Below are positions 8,188-14,642 of a stretch of 17,351 nt of DNA, in pieces. Position 1 is the stretch's first letter. The number at the start of each line of letters is the position of its first letter. Position numbers and translations under genes: made by a program. The notes below the pieces were generated by a model. The model did no database searches, was not told the origin of the DNA, and saw nothing but the letters and a program-made list of their open reading frames with translations. The DNA comes from Flavobacteriaceae bacterium (GTDB taxonomy: Bacteria > Bacteroidota > Bacteroidia > Flavobacteriales > Flavobacteriaceae): positions 1 through 17,351 of the forward strand of contig DAOVTC010000003.1 in assembly GCA_030633285.1 (NCBI GenBank). Direction: 5' to 3'.

Positions 8188-8568
8188 TTATTGAAAAATT
8201 ATGAATTTTGGAAGGTAAATTATCAAACCAATAATAATAGCAATTATAGCGGCAAATGTGGATGCTCCTGCGGAAATATCTTTTATAAAACCAATTTTTT
8301 TGTGATATTCAGGATGAATAAAATCACATAATTTTTCAATTCCTGTATTCAAGGATTCTGAAACTAAAACCAAACCAATTGCAAGAAGTTGAAACATCCA
8401 TTCAATAGAAGAAATTTCAAATAAAAACCCAATGACAATCATTATCATAGCAACAGAAAACTGTATTTGAATACTTGCTTCTGTTTTCAATAATAAATAT
8501 GCACCTTTTGCTGCATATTTTATGCTTTTGATACGAGTTATAAAATAACTGTCATTGGGATTTTTCAT
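8188..8568 (-). CDS. dgkA: Diacylglycerol/undecaprenol kinase family protein
   Basis: A 126-residue integral membrane lipid kinase of the DgkA family. A short amphipathic start leads to three membrane segments (about 36-51, 57-72, 104-119). The signature SESLNTGIEKLCDFI (70-84) carries the catalytic and metal-binding glutamates and asparagine, and IKDISAGAS (94-102) is the second conserved motif. In Gram-negative bacteria the family recycles diacylglycerol; related Gram-positive enzymes use undecaprenol, and the sequence alone does not settle the substrate. The gene starts three bases after the tpx stop, so it is read from the tpx promoter. This pairing with tpx and ftsK is typical of flavobacteria. 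Confidence 0.92.
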   Translation of the reverse strand: MKNPNDSYFITRIKSIKYAAKGAYLLLKTEASIQIQFSVAMIMIVIGFLFEISSIEWMFQLLAIGLVLVSESLNTGIEKLCDFIHPEYHKKIGFIKDISAGASTFAAIIAIIIGLIIYLPKFIIFQ

Positions 8569-8571
8569 TAA

Positions 8572-9072
8572 TTATTTTAAAGCTTCCAATGCAGCTTCGT
8601 AGTTTGGTTCATCTATTGTTTCACTAACTTGCTCTGTGTAAACAACTTTACCTTCTTCATCTAGAACTACTACAGATCGAGACAATAATCCTTTCATAGG
8701 TCCATTTTCAATAGTTACTCCATAACTTTTACCAAATTTTCCTTTTCTAAAATCTGATAAGGTTATTACATTTTCAATACCTTCTGCACCACAAAAGCGA
8801 GCTTGTGCAAATGGTAAATCTTTAGAAACATATAATACTACAGTATTTTCTAATCCAGCTGCAGCTTCATTGAATTTTCTTACTGAGTTTTGACAAACTC
8901 CTGTATCAATACTTGGTGTAATATTTAAAAGCACTTTTTTACCTTTAAAGTCTTTTAATTTTGCAGAAGATAAATCACTTTTTACCAAAGTAAATTTTGG
9001 GGCTTTTTTACCAATTTTTGGTAATTTACCAATAGTTTTTACAGGATTTCCTTTCAATGTTATTTTAGCCAT
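8572..9072 (-). CDS. tpx: Thiol peroxidase Tpx
   Basis: An atypical 2-Cys peroxiredoxin of 166 residues that reduces hydroperoxides using thioredoxin. The peroxidatic site is [17 protein letters not shown] (Cys60), and the resolving cysteine lies in [13 protein letters not shown] (Cys94), both at the E. coli Tpx spacing. The N-terminal hairpin ([19 protein letters not shown]) typical of Tpx is present. It has its own promoter (9120-9149), placed directly after the terminator of the upstream peroxiredoxin gene, and it leads into dgkA. No signal peptide is present, so it should be cytoplasmic. Confidence 0.96.
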   Translation of the reverse strand: MAKITLKGNPVKTIGKLPKIGKKAPKFTLVKSDLSSAKLKDFKGKKVLLNITPSIDTGVCQNSVRKFNEAAAGLENTVVLYVSKDLPFAQARFCGAEGIENVITLSDFRKGKFGKSYGVTIENGPMKGLLSRSVVVLDEEGKVVYTEQVSETIDEPNYEAALEALK

Positions 9073-9119
9073 AATTTTTATTTTTTTATAGATTTATTTA
9101 TTGATTATAATTTATATTT

Positions 9120-9149
9120 CAAAGTTACATAAAATAAAAAACTCCCCAA
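9120..9149 (-). promoter_or_regulatory. Promoter of tpx
   Basis: On the minus strand TTG (9149-9147) is separated by 19 bases from TAACTTTG (9127-9120), matching TTG...TAnnTTTG. It leaves a leader of roughly 45 bases. Its -33 element and spacer are built from the loop and the 3' arm of the preceding terminator hairpin. Confidence 0.65.
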
Positions 9150-9164
9150 TAATTAAGGGAGTTT
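9131..9164 (-). terminator. Rho-independent terminator of the 2-Cys peroxiredoxin gene
   Basis: An 8-bp stem, AAACTCCC (9139-9146) with GGGAGTTT (9157-9164), closes a 10-base loop. On the minus strand it is followed by a T-rich tail (complement of 9131-9138), starting about 18 bases after the stop codon at 9183. It overlaps the tpx promoter. Confidence 0.85.
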
Positions 9165-9182
9165 CTTTTGTATGAAATTATT

Positions 9183-9815
9183 TTAGTGAGAAGCTAAATA
9201 ATCAGCAACACCTTTATGAGTATCTTTTAAAGCATCTTGTCCTTTACTCCAGTTTGCCGGGCAAACTTCACCATGCTCTTCATTAAATTGTAAAGCATCT
9301 ACCATTCTTAAAGCTTCATCAATATTTCTTCCAAGTGGATCATCATTCACAACTTGATGACGTACAATACCATCTTTATCAATTAAAAATAATCCGCGAT
9401 AAGCAACTAATTGTGCATCGGCTTGTAATTGATCATTTTCGTCATAGAAAAAATCACCATCCAATACATCATAATTCTTAGAAATAGTTTTATTAGTATC
9501 TGCAACTATAGGATATGTAACACCTTTAATACCACCTTCATCTTTTCCTAATTGTAACCATCCCCAGTGTGATTGTTCTGTATCTGTTGAACATGCAACT
9601 ACTGCTGTGTTTCTTTTTTCAAATTCAGCTAGTTTTGATTGAAATGCATGTAATTCTGTCGGACAAACAAATGTAAAATCTTTTGGATAAAAGAAGAATA
9701 TTACATGCTTTTTACCTAAATATTGATCTAATGAAAAATCATCTACAAATTTACCTCCGTCAACTACTGCTTTTGTACTAAAATGAGGTGCTTTTTTACC
9801 TACTAATACTGCCAT
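9183..9815 (-). CDS. 2-Cys peroxiredoxin (AhpC/Prx1 group)
   Basis: A 210-residue typical 2-Cys peroxiredoxin that reduces hydrogen peroxide and organic peroxides. The peroxidatic motif YPKDFTFVCPTE holds Cys51, and the resolving cysteine is in GEVCPANW (Cys185). Trp84-Gly-Trp in the SHWGWLQL segment and the late conserved arginine region (GRNIDEALR) fit the group. The C-terminus ends DYLASH without the YF motif of over-oxidation-sensitive members. No ahpF or other reductase gene adjoins it, so thioredoxin is the likely donor. The gene is single: a terminator follows it, and a 154-base gap with a long inverted repeat separates it from the Prx6-type gene. A clear -7 box is not visible upstream. 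Confidence 0.93.
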   Translation of the reverse strand: MAVLVGKKAPHFSTKAVVDGGKFVDDFSLDQYLGKKHVIFFFYPKDFTFVCPTELHAFQSKLAEFEKRNTAVVACSTDTEQSHWGWLQLGKDEGGIKGVTYPIVADTNKTISKNYDVLDGDFFYDENDQLQADAQLVAYRGLFLIDKDGIVRHQVVNDDPLGRNIDEALRMVDALQFNEEHGEVCPANWSKGQDALKDTHKGVADYLASH

Positions 9816-9863
9816 ATTTTAATAATTTTTAAGTTTAATTTTTTCAAATGCTAAATTAATAAT

Positions 9864-9960
9864 ATAAAAGGTGAATTTCATTTTTTTTGATTTCAAATTT
9901 TTATATCAAAATAGATTTTACTTATACTAATAAATAAGCTAATAAAAATTCACCTTTTAT
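9864..9960 (-). repeat. Long nested inverted repeat between two peroxiredoxin genes
   Basis: ATAAAAGGTGAATTT (9864-9878) is perfectly complementary to AAATTCACCTTTTAT (9946-9960), 15 bp with a 67-base interior. A second stem nests inside: TTTTGAT (9885-9891) with ATCAAAA (9905-9911). On the minus strand the outer stem starts 9 bases after the Prx6-type stop and ends in a T-rich tail, so it probably acts as that gene's 3' end. The flanks show no target duplication, arguing against a transposon remnant. Confidence 0.7.
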
Positions 9961-9969
9961 TGTGCTATA

Positions 9970-10623
9970 TTATAATTCTTTTTTACAAAGATAGAAGTCA
10001 GTTCTTTCACAAGAATCATCATTTAATCTTTGGTTCATTTCATCTAAATTTTTTGGTGGAGGAATGATTACTTTATCTCCTTTTTTCCAATCTAATTGCA
10101 TTGCTACACCGAACTTATCAGATGTTTGTAAAGCCTCTAAAGCTCTTAAAATTTCATTCATGTTTCTACCTACATTTAACGGGTAGTACATAACCAAGCG
10201 TATTTTTTTAGTTGGATCAATAAAAAATACTGCTCTAACTGCTGCTGTTTCACTTTCATTAGGCTGTAACATTCCATACAATTTTGATACTTTCATATCA
10301 ATATCTGCAATGATAGGAAAATCAAAATATACTCCTGTTTTTTCTCTTACATTATTCACCCATCCCAAATGTGCGTGAATACTATCAATACTTAAACCTA
10401 GTAATTCTGTATTTAAAGCTGTAAATTCATCTTTTCTTTGTGCAAATCCACTCATTTCAGTAGTACAAACAGGTGTAAAATCAGCTGGATGTGAAAATAA
10501 TACAATCCACTTATCTTTTGCAAAATCATGTAAAGTAATATCTCCTTTTGTTGTTTTGGCCGTAAAATCTGGAGCAATATCTCCAATTCTTGGCATGAAA
10601 GTCGTATTTTCATGTATTTCCAT
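9970..10623 (-). CDS. Prx6-type peroxiredoxin
   Basis: A 217-residue peroxiredoxin of the Prx6 (historically 1-Cys) subfamily. SHPADFTPVCTTE carries the peroxidatic Cys53; the long C-terminal extension with RLVMYYPLNVGRNMNEILR and LDWKKGDKVIIPP is typical of the subfamily. Two further cysteines, Cys205 and Cys213, lie near the end, resembling archaeal Prx6 enzymes that resolve through such a pair. I start at the ATG at 10621-10623 because MEIHENTTFMPRIGD is the normal N-terminus; the frame stays open 19 codons further up, but that stretch covers a -7 promoter box. It is the first gene of the minus-strand block and diverges from the gene at 11161. Confidence 0.92.
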   Translation of the reverse strand: MEIHENTTFMPRIGDIAPDFTAKTTKGDITLHDFAKDKWIVLFSHPADFTPVCTTEMSGFAQRKDEFTALNTELLGLSIDSIHAHLGWVNNVREKTGVYFDFPIIADIDMKVSKLYGMLQPNESETAAVRAVFFIDPTKKIRLVMYYPLNVGRNMNEILRALEALQTSDKFGVAMQLDWKKGDKVIIPPPKNLDEMNQRLNDDSCERTDFYLCKKEL

Positions 10624-10664
10624 AATAATAAAGTTTTTTTTTAAATGATTAAATATTTCTACTG

Positions 10665-10672
10665 CAAAAATA
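10665..10672 (-). promoter_or_regulatory. -7 box of the Prx6-type gene promoter
   Basis: TATTTTTG on the minus strand fits TAnnTTTG and gives a leader of roughly 40 bases. I find no TTG at the expected distance upstream, so the promoter may be weak or activator-dependent. Confidence 0.4.
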
Positions 10673-10922
10673 TTAAACAATAAACTTTATATAATATAAT
10701 TACAATTGATTGTTATTATTTTATAATAGATATTAATTATAGTTAATGAATATAATCAAACTTTAACCAATCAAATATTAACCCTATAAGTTATGAAATA
10801 TTTTTTTATTTTAAATAACTTTATTAACTTATTATTGTATTCTTTTTGAGTTAAAAAATAGAAAATATTTTTTTGTAACTCTAATCAATTAATCACTGCA
10901 TAATTATTAAAATTATAATTAA

Positions 10923-10985
10923 TGCAACATTATTTAAATATTTTGCAACATTATTTAAATTATTTGCAATATTATTGCTATGTTG
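10923..10985 (+). repeat. TGCAA direct-repeat array 1 (21-bp period)
   Basis: Three tandem 21-base units begin TGCAA at 10923, 10944 and 10965. The first two share TGCAACATTATTTAAAT; the third starts TGCAATATTATTGCTATG. A 21-bp period places every unit on the same face of the helix, and it is the half-site period of classical AraC operators. The third unit ends in the TTG of the promoter, the position expected for an activator site. Confidence 0.75.
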
Positions 10986-11010
10986 ATAGTAATATTATAA
11001 CTTATCTTTG
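10983..11010 (+). promoter_or_regulatory. Promoter upstream of the secreted PepSY-like gene
   Basis: TTG (10983-10985), 17 bases, then TATCTTTG (11003-11010), a complete match to TTG...TAnnTTTG. Transcription would start near 11014, giving a leader of about 145 bases before the ATG at 11161. The TTG is the last three bases of the TGCAA array. Confidence 0.65.
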
Positions 11011-11088
11011 ATAGTATAAAAAATTACTCTATGTAATCAATAAAGGCTAATATTTATGTACAATTCAATTTAATACCGTCTTTTACAA

Positions 11089-11118
11089 ACTCTAAAAAAT
11101 ATTCAAAAACTTTAGAGT
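11089..11118 (+). repeat. Inverted repeat in the leader
   Basis: ACTCTAAA (11089-11096) pairs with TTTAGAGT (11111-11118) around a 14-base AT-rich loop. It lies within the predicted leader of the gene at 11161, 43 bases before its start. It has no T-run, so it is not a terminator; it could be an mRNA hairpin or a protein site. Confidence 0.45.
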
Positions 11119-11136
11119 AATGTACTCAAAAACTTA

Positions 11137-11150
11137 ATGTCTAATCTAAA
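11137..11150 (+). repeat. Shared leader motif, copy 1
   Basis: ATGTCTAATCTAAA is repeated exactly at 11713-11726, each time followed by a TATTTAT-containing stretch and an ATGAAAAAA start (11161 and 11738). The distance to that ATG is 24 bases here but 25 in copy 2, so the upstream ATG is in frame only here; this identifies the motif as leader rather than coding sequence. Confidence 0.6.
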
Positions 11151-11160
11151 AATATTTATT

Positions 11161-11667
11161 ATGAAAAAACTAATTATTGGTTTATTGATTATTGGACTAA
11201 CCACCCAAGTTTATACTCAAGTTGTTGATGAAGGAACGTTACCCGAAATAGAAGTGCGTGCCATGAATTACAAATACTTGAACAGTGTAGATAATAGTGC
11301 TGCTGCCTTTGATATAAGAATGCTTGAACAAAAAGTAGCAAATTTCGATTTAAAAAGTTCAGAATTCTATGAAGAAAATTTTGATTTTTATAAATTGTAT
11401 TTTTATATTCCTGATGGAAACATACTTGCTTCTTATGATAATAAAGGTGAAATCATCAGCACTATCGAAAAATTTAAAGATGTTAAACCACCTAGAGCCG
11501 TAATTAATTCTGTTGCAAAAAGGTTTCCTGGATGGACAGTTGCCAATGATATGTATAAAGTTACTTATCACTACAAAAAAGGTACAGTAAAAACTTATAA
11601 ACTAATGCTTGAAAATGGTGATAAGCATATGAGAGTAAAAACTGATGAAAATGGTAAATTTCTTTAA
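11161..11667 (+). CDS. Secreted PepSY-like small protein
   Basis: A 168-residue protein with a clear signal peptide (MKKLIIGLLIIGLTTQVYTQ), so it should be periplasmic or outside the cell. The mature part contains FYIPDGNILASYDNKGEI (about 81-98) and PPRAVINSVAKRFPGWTVAN (about 106-125), followed by YKVTYHYKKGTVKTYKLML. This pattern of strand, proline-rich helix and strand resembles the PepSY-like (BLIP-fold) small proteins common in flavobacteria; the function is unknown. An ATG eight codons upstream (11137) is in frame, but it belongs to a leader motif that recurs out of frame before the next gene, so I start here. The gene probably shares the transcript of the gene at 11738, 70 bases downstream. 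Confidence 0.8.
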   Translation: MKKLIIGLLIIGLTTQVYTQVVDEGTLPEIEVRAMNYKYLNSVDNSAAAFDIRMLEQKVANFDLKSSEFYEENFDFYKLYFYIPDGNILASYDNKGEIISTIEKFKDVKPPRAVINSVAKRFPGWTVANDMYKVTYHYKKGTVKTYKLMLENGDKHMRVKTDENGKFL

Positions 11668-11712
11668 ATTTTTAATAACAAAATTATTAAAGATTTTATA
11701 ATCTAAAATTAA

Positions 11713-11726
11713 ATGTCTAATCTAAA
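11713..11726 (+). repeat. Shared leader motif, copy 2
   Basis: ATGTCTAATCTAAA, identical to 11137-11150 and placed 12 bases before the next ATG. A further TAATCTAAA lies just upstream (11699-11707). The same nine bases or near versions also precede the two regulator genes (12152-12160 with one change; 14553-14561 on the other strand). Confidence 0.6.
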
Positions 11727-11737
11727 TTATATTTATC

Positions 11738-12079
11738 ATGAAAAAAATTAAAATTATAGTTCTTGCATTAATACTCTTTGCAATGAACGTTTCCGCTACA
11801 GTTATTGATCCAACGACACCTACTGCAAAATTAAGAGCTGAAATTATTGAGCTTATTGGGACTAATTGTCCTTTTGAATTTGATAAAGATGCTTGTACAG
11901 CAGAAGTGATATTTACTATTAATCATAAAAATGAAATAGTTATTCTGACAGTAACTTCAGAAAATCCAGGTGCTGATAGTTTTATTAAAAATAAAATTAA
12001 TTATGTAAAAGTTCACCATACAGTAAAAAAAGAAGGTACACTTTTTATGTTACCTATAAGAATTGTAAAACCTTCTTAA
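11738..12079 (+). CDS. Small secreted TonB-C-like protein
   Basis: A 113-residue protein with a signal peptide (MKKIKIIVLALILFAMNVSA). The mature part, about 93 residues, reads AEVIFTINHKNEIVILTVTS, then ENPGADSFIKNKINYVKV, then LFMLPIRIV. This strand-helix-strand order is that of the TonB C-terminal domain, but there is no membrane anchor or proline-rich spacer. Two cysteines (CPFEFDKDAC, about residues 44 and 53) could form a disulfide in the periplasm. The role is unknown. It ends the short run that begins at 11161, with a strong terminator 28 bases after the stop. Confidence 0.75.
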   Translation: MKKIKIIVLALILFAMNVSATVIDPTTPTAKLRAEIIELIGTNCPFEFDKDACTAEVIFTINHKNEIVILTVTSENPGADSFIKNKINYVKVHHTVKKEGTLFMLPIRIVKPS

Positions 12080-12106
12080 GTTTTATGTTCATTATCTAAT
12101 TATGAG

Positions 12107-12134
12107 AAGACTGCCTGAAATGGCAGTCTTTTTT
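12107..12134 (+). terminator. Rho-independent terminator
   Basis: A perfect 9-bp stem, AAGACTGCC (12107-12115) with GGCAGTCTT (12122-12130), a 6-base loop and a run of six T. It separates the two small secreted-protein genes from the regulator genes, which must therefore have their own promoter. Confidence 0.92.
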
Positions 12135-12208
12135 ATTTATCCACATCATTTTAATCTAATCTCGATTAAATCTAAATTACAGCTCAATATGTATTAATTA
12201 TTAAAAAA

Positions 12209-12220
12209 TTCGTAACTTTA
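12209..12220 (+). promoter_or_regulatory. Possible promoter box of the first regulator gene
   Basis: TTCGTAACTTTA lies 37 bases before the start and contains TAACTTTA, close to TAnnTTTG. The paralogous gene has TTCGTAATTTTA (14602-14613) 30 bases before its start. No TTG is seen at the usual distance in either case, so expression may need an activator. Confidence 0.4.
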
Positions 12221-12256
12221 GAATATATACTCAATATCATCTTTTTTTTAAAATAA

Positions 12257-14437
12257 TTGGATAAAGCTTTTGTAAATAAAGTCCAACAGATAATTTTAAA
12301 CCATATAGAGGATGAAAAGCTGAATGTCAATATTTTATCTTTTGAAATAGGTTTAAGCAGGTCGCAAGTATGGAGAAAAGTAAAAGCTTTAACAGGCAAA
12401 TCTGTTAGTCAATTTATTTGTGAAGTTCGACTTAAAGAAGCTGCAAAATTAATTCAGAAAGATGAATTCACAGCAGCAGAAATTGCTTATAAAGTTGGTT
12501 TTAATAGTCCTTCTTATTTTCATAAATGTTTTCACGATCATTTTGGTGTAACTCCTGGAGAATATAAAGATCAGAATAAGAATATTAATAATGATCAGAG
12601 TGAAAACAAAGATTCACAACAATTTTTAAATAATTTTTTCAAAATATTATATCAAAAAAATAAGCATAAGCGATCTATTAGACCTTCGGTAATTTATAGT
12701 CTTTTATTACTAATATTAATTGCAATAATAGCGTTTTTGTTTAAGGATAAATTTTTAATTGACCCATCATCAACATCTAATACCGAGGTACAATATTTTA
12801 ATATTGTTTTACCTGAAAACGCACCCATTTCATTTAATACATCTCAAACAGTTACAGGACAAACTGCTTTTGATATTTCACCTGATGGCACTAAAATAGT
12901 GTATGTAACTGAACAAAAAGGAAAACTGTTACTTGCAATAAGATCTCTTGATGAAAAGGATATTTATATACTATCAGGTACTGAAGGAGCATATAGTCCT
13001 TTTTTTTCACCCAATGGACTTTGGATTGGATTTTTTACTTATAGTAACACTAAAGGAAGTTTGTTAAAAAAAATATCCATTACTACCAAAGTAACAATAG
13101 ATCTGTGTAGTGTTAGTAATCCCTTTGGTGGAGATTGGAATACTAAGGGGAATATTATTTTTGGTGATAATATGGGCACTAAACTAAAAATAGTTTCAGA
13201 AAATGGAGGAAGTGCAAAGTTATTAGAATTATTTATTGAAGGAAATAAATTTACAAATAGGATAATGTTTCCAAAATTTTTAAAGGATGGCAATCATATC
13301 ATTATAAGTGGTAATCCAATAACAATTTTTTCTATTAAAACAGGAAAAGGTAAAACTTTGAACCAAAGCGGATTTAATGTCCACTATCTAAATTCCGGTC
13401 ATCTAACATTTGCCAAAAATTCTAAGCTAATGGTATGCTCATTCAATTTGAAGAATTTTAAAATAACAGGAAATCCTTTCCCAATGTTTCAAGATATTCG
13501 TACTGAAATTTTTAATAATGCAGGACAATTTACCGTTTCAGATAATGGTGATTTGATCTTTGTAGACAATATGCCTACTCAACTTGTAAAATTTATGTGG
13601 ATTAAAAGAGATGGAAAAGTATTAGATACATTGCAGTTGCCACCTGCCAATTATGGAATGTTTTCATTATCATCTTCAGGTGACCTTTTGGCTTTTTCAT
13701 TATCCAAAGAAATTTGGGTCTATAATTTAATAAATAAGAAAAAAATAAAGATTCCTGACTCAAATGAAGATGGTTATCCTTTTTTTAATTCGAAAGATAT
13801 TAGTGTTGCATTTAACAGGGGGAGTGGATTAAAAAGAAAAATTTCTATTTATTCAATAGATCGTAATAAAATAATTGATGTTTTAAATATGATGGAAAGA
13901 GGTGATTTAAGTGACTGGTCTCCTAATGACAGATATCTTGGGTTTCAATTCAATGATAATCTTTTTGTGTACATGTTTGAAAATGATACTGTTTTACCAC
14001 TGCTTCAGGAAGATTATGCTGAAAGGCAAATTACTTTTTCTCCAAATTCCAAATTCTTTACATATGTTTCTGATGAAAAGGGTCAATTGGAAATTTATGT
14101 TCAGCCATTCCCAACGAATGGAAAAAAATGGAATATTTCACAAGGTTTTGGTTTTGATCCCATCTGGTCCTTTGATGGCAAGGAAATTTATTATAGAAAC
14201 AATAACCAATTATATGCTGTTAAAGTAAATACCGATTCTATTTTTAAACATAAAAATCCCGAATTATTATTTGAAGGAGATTTTGTTGATGTTTCTATGA
14301 AATCATTCGCAGTTAGCCCTAATAACAAAAAGATTTTAGTTTTGAAACCTCTGAATAAAATTAATACTACACGAGAACTTACCATTATTCATAATTGGTT
14401 TGAAGATTTAAAAAATAAAATTCCTCATGACGATTAA
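12257..14437 (+). CDS. Membrane-anchored AraC-type regulator with C-terminal beta-propeller
   Basis: A 726-residue one-component regulator. Residues 1-106 are an AraC-type double helix-turn-helix: helix pair one in ILSFEIGLSRSQVWRKVKAL, pair two in FTAAEIAYKVGFNSPSYFHK, ending with the hallmark FGVTPGEYK. After a charged linker (KNKHKRS) comes one membrane helix (144-162). The rest (about 178-726) should be periplasmic and has repeated propeller strands of the WD40/TolB (PD40) kind: DISPDGTKIVYV, FFSPNGLWIGFF, GGDWNTKGNIIFGD, DWSPNDRYLGF, TFSPNSKFFTYVSD and WSFDGKEIYY. The start is TTG: an in-frame TAA precedes it directly, no ATG follows within the whole DNA-binding domain, and the paralogue at 14643 begins ATG at the same residue. 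The ligand is unknown. Confidence 0.85.
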   Translation: MDKAFVNKVQQIILNHIEDEKLNVNILSFEIGLSRSQVWRKVKALTGKSVSQFICEVRLKEAAKLIQKDEFTAAEIAYKVGFNSPSYFHKCFHDHFGVTPGEYKDQNKNINNDQSENKDSQQFLNNFFKILYQKNKHKRSIRPSVIYSLLLLILIAIIAFLFKDKFLIDPSSTSNTEVQYFNIVLPENAPISFNTSQTVTGQTAFDISPDGTKIVYVTEQKGKLLLAIRSLDEKDIYILSGTEGAYSPFFSPNGLWIGFFTYSNTKGSLLKKISITTKVTIDLCSVSNPFGGDWNTKGNIIFGDNMGTKLKIVSENGGSAKLLELFIEGNKFTNRIMFPKFLKDGNHIIISGNPITIFSIKTGKGKTLNQSGFNVHYLNSGHLTFAKNSKLMVCSFNLKNFKITGNPFPMFQDIRTEIFNNAGQFTVSDNGDLIFVDNMPTQLVKFMWIKRDGKVLDTLQLPPANYGMFSLSSSGDLLAFSLSKEIWVYNLINKKKIKIPDSNEDGYPFFNSKDISVAFNRGSGLKRKISIYSIDRNKIIDVLNMMERGDLSDWSPNDRYLGFQFNDNLFVYMFENDTVLPLLQEDYAERQITFSPNSKFFTYVSDEKGQLEIYVQPFPTNGKKWNISQGFGFDPIWSFDGKEIYYRNNNQLYAVKVNTDSIFKHKNPELLFEGDFVDVSMKSFAVSPNNKKILVLKPLNKINTTRELTIIHNWFEDLKNKIPHDD

Positions 14438-14463
14438 TCATCCAGAATTTGATTTTAAAGATT

Positions 14464-14521
14464 AAAACTATATTACAATTCTTTAAAAAAAGATAATTTA
14501 ATATTGAAAACTATACTACAA
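14464..14521 (+). repeat. Direct repeat in the gap between the two regulator genes
   Basis: AAAACTATATTACAA (14464-14478) recurs with one change at 14507-14521. A related AAAACTATATATTATG (16704-16719) precedes and includes the start codon of the lipoprotein gene. The remaining gap (14438-14642) shows no terminator and no gene. Confidence 0.4.
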
Positions 14522-14601
14522 AATTTAATTCATACATTATAAAAAAAACTAATTTAGATTAAATTTAAATAAACCGTTTTTATAAAATACCTCTATTAAA
14601 T

Positions 14602-14613
14602 TTCGTAATTTTA
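14602..14613 (+). promoter_or_regulatory. Possible promoter box of the second regulator gene
   Basis: TTCGTAATTTTA matches 12209-12220 at 11 of 12 positions and holds TAATTTTA as a weak -7 box. No TTG is seen about 19 bases upstream. An inverted copy of the TAATCTAAA motif lies at 14553-14561. Confidence 0.35.
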
Positions 14614-14642
14614 ATATTTACACAAAACTATCTTGGTTTTTA

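Larger units (their letters stand above)
10624..11160. other. Long AT-rich intergenic region between divergent genes
   Basis: This is 537 bases without a supported gene; only stop-rich frames occur, plus an in-frame ATG at 11137 that I interpret as leader. From left to right it contains the Prx6 -7 box, about 230 bases in which I see nothing specific, the TGCAA repeat array (10923-10985), a good + strand promoter (10983-11010), and a leader with a small hairpin (ATTAC at 11023 with GTAAT at 11033) and a larger inverted repeat (11089-11118). Confidence 0.7.

Noticed and set aside
9864..9960. Miniature transposon
   Set aside because: No target-site duplication flanks the arms and only this copy is visible in the window.
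10624..10680. N-terminal extension of 19 residues on the Prx6-type protein
   Set aside because: The family N-terminus begins at the ATG at 10623, and the extension overlaps a -7 promoter box.
10923..10985. CRISPR array or plasmid-type replication iterons
   Set aside because: Units are contiguous 21-mers without unique spacers, and there is no Cas or replication-initiator gene nearby; the position before a promoter fits an operator better.
11137..11160. Upstream in-frame ATG as start of the PepSY-like protein
   Set aside because: The same ATG-containing motif precedes the next gene out of frame, and starting at 11161 gives a normal signal peptide.
12184..12399. Minus-strand open frame across the start of the first regulator gene
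   Set aside because: It overlaps the well-supported DNA-binding domain on the other strand and shows no family motif; a shadow frame.
14425..14445. Terminator after the propeller regulator gene
   Set aside because: GACGATTAATCATC is only a short imperfect palindrome and no T-run follows.
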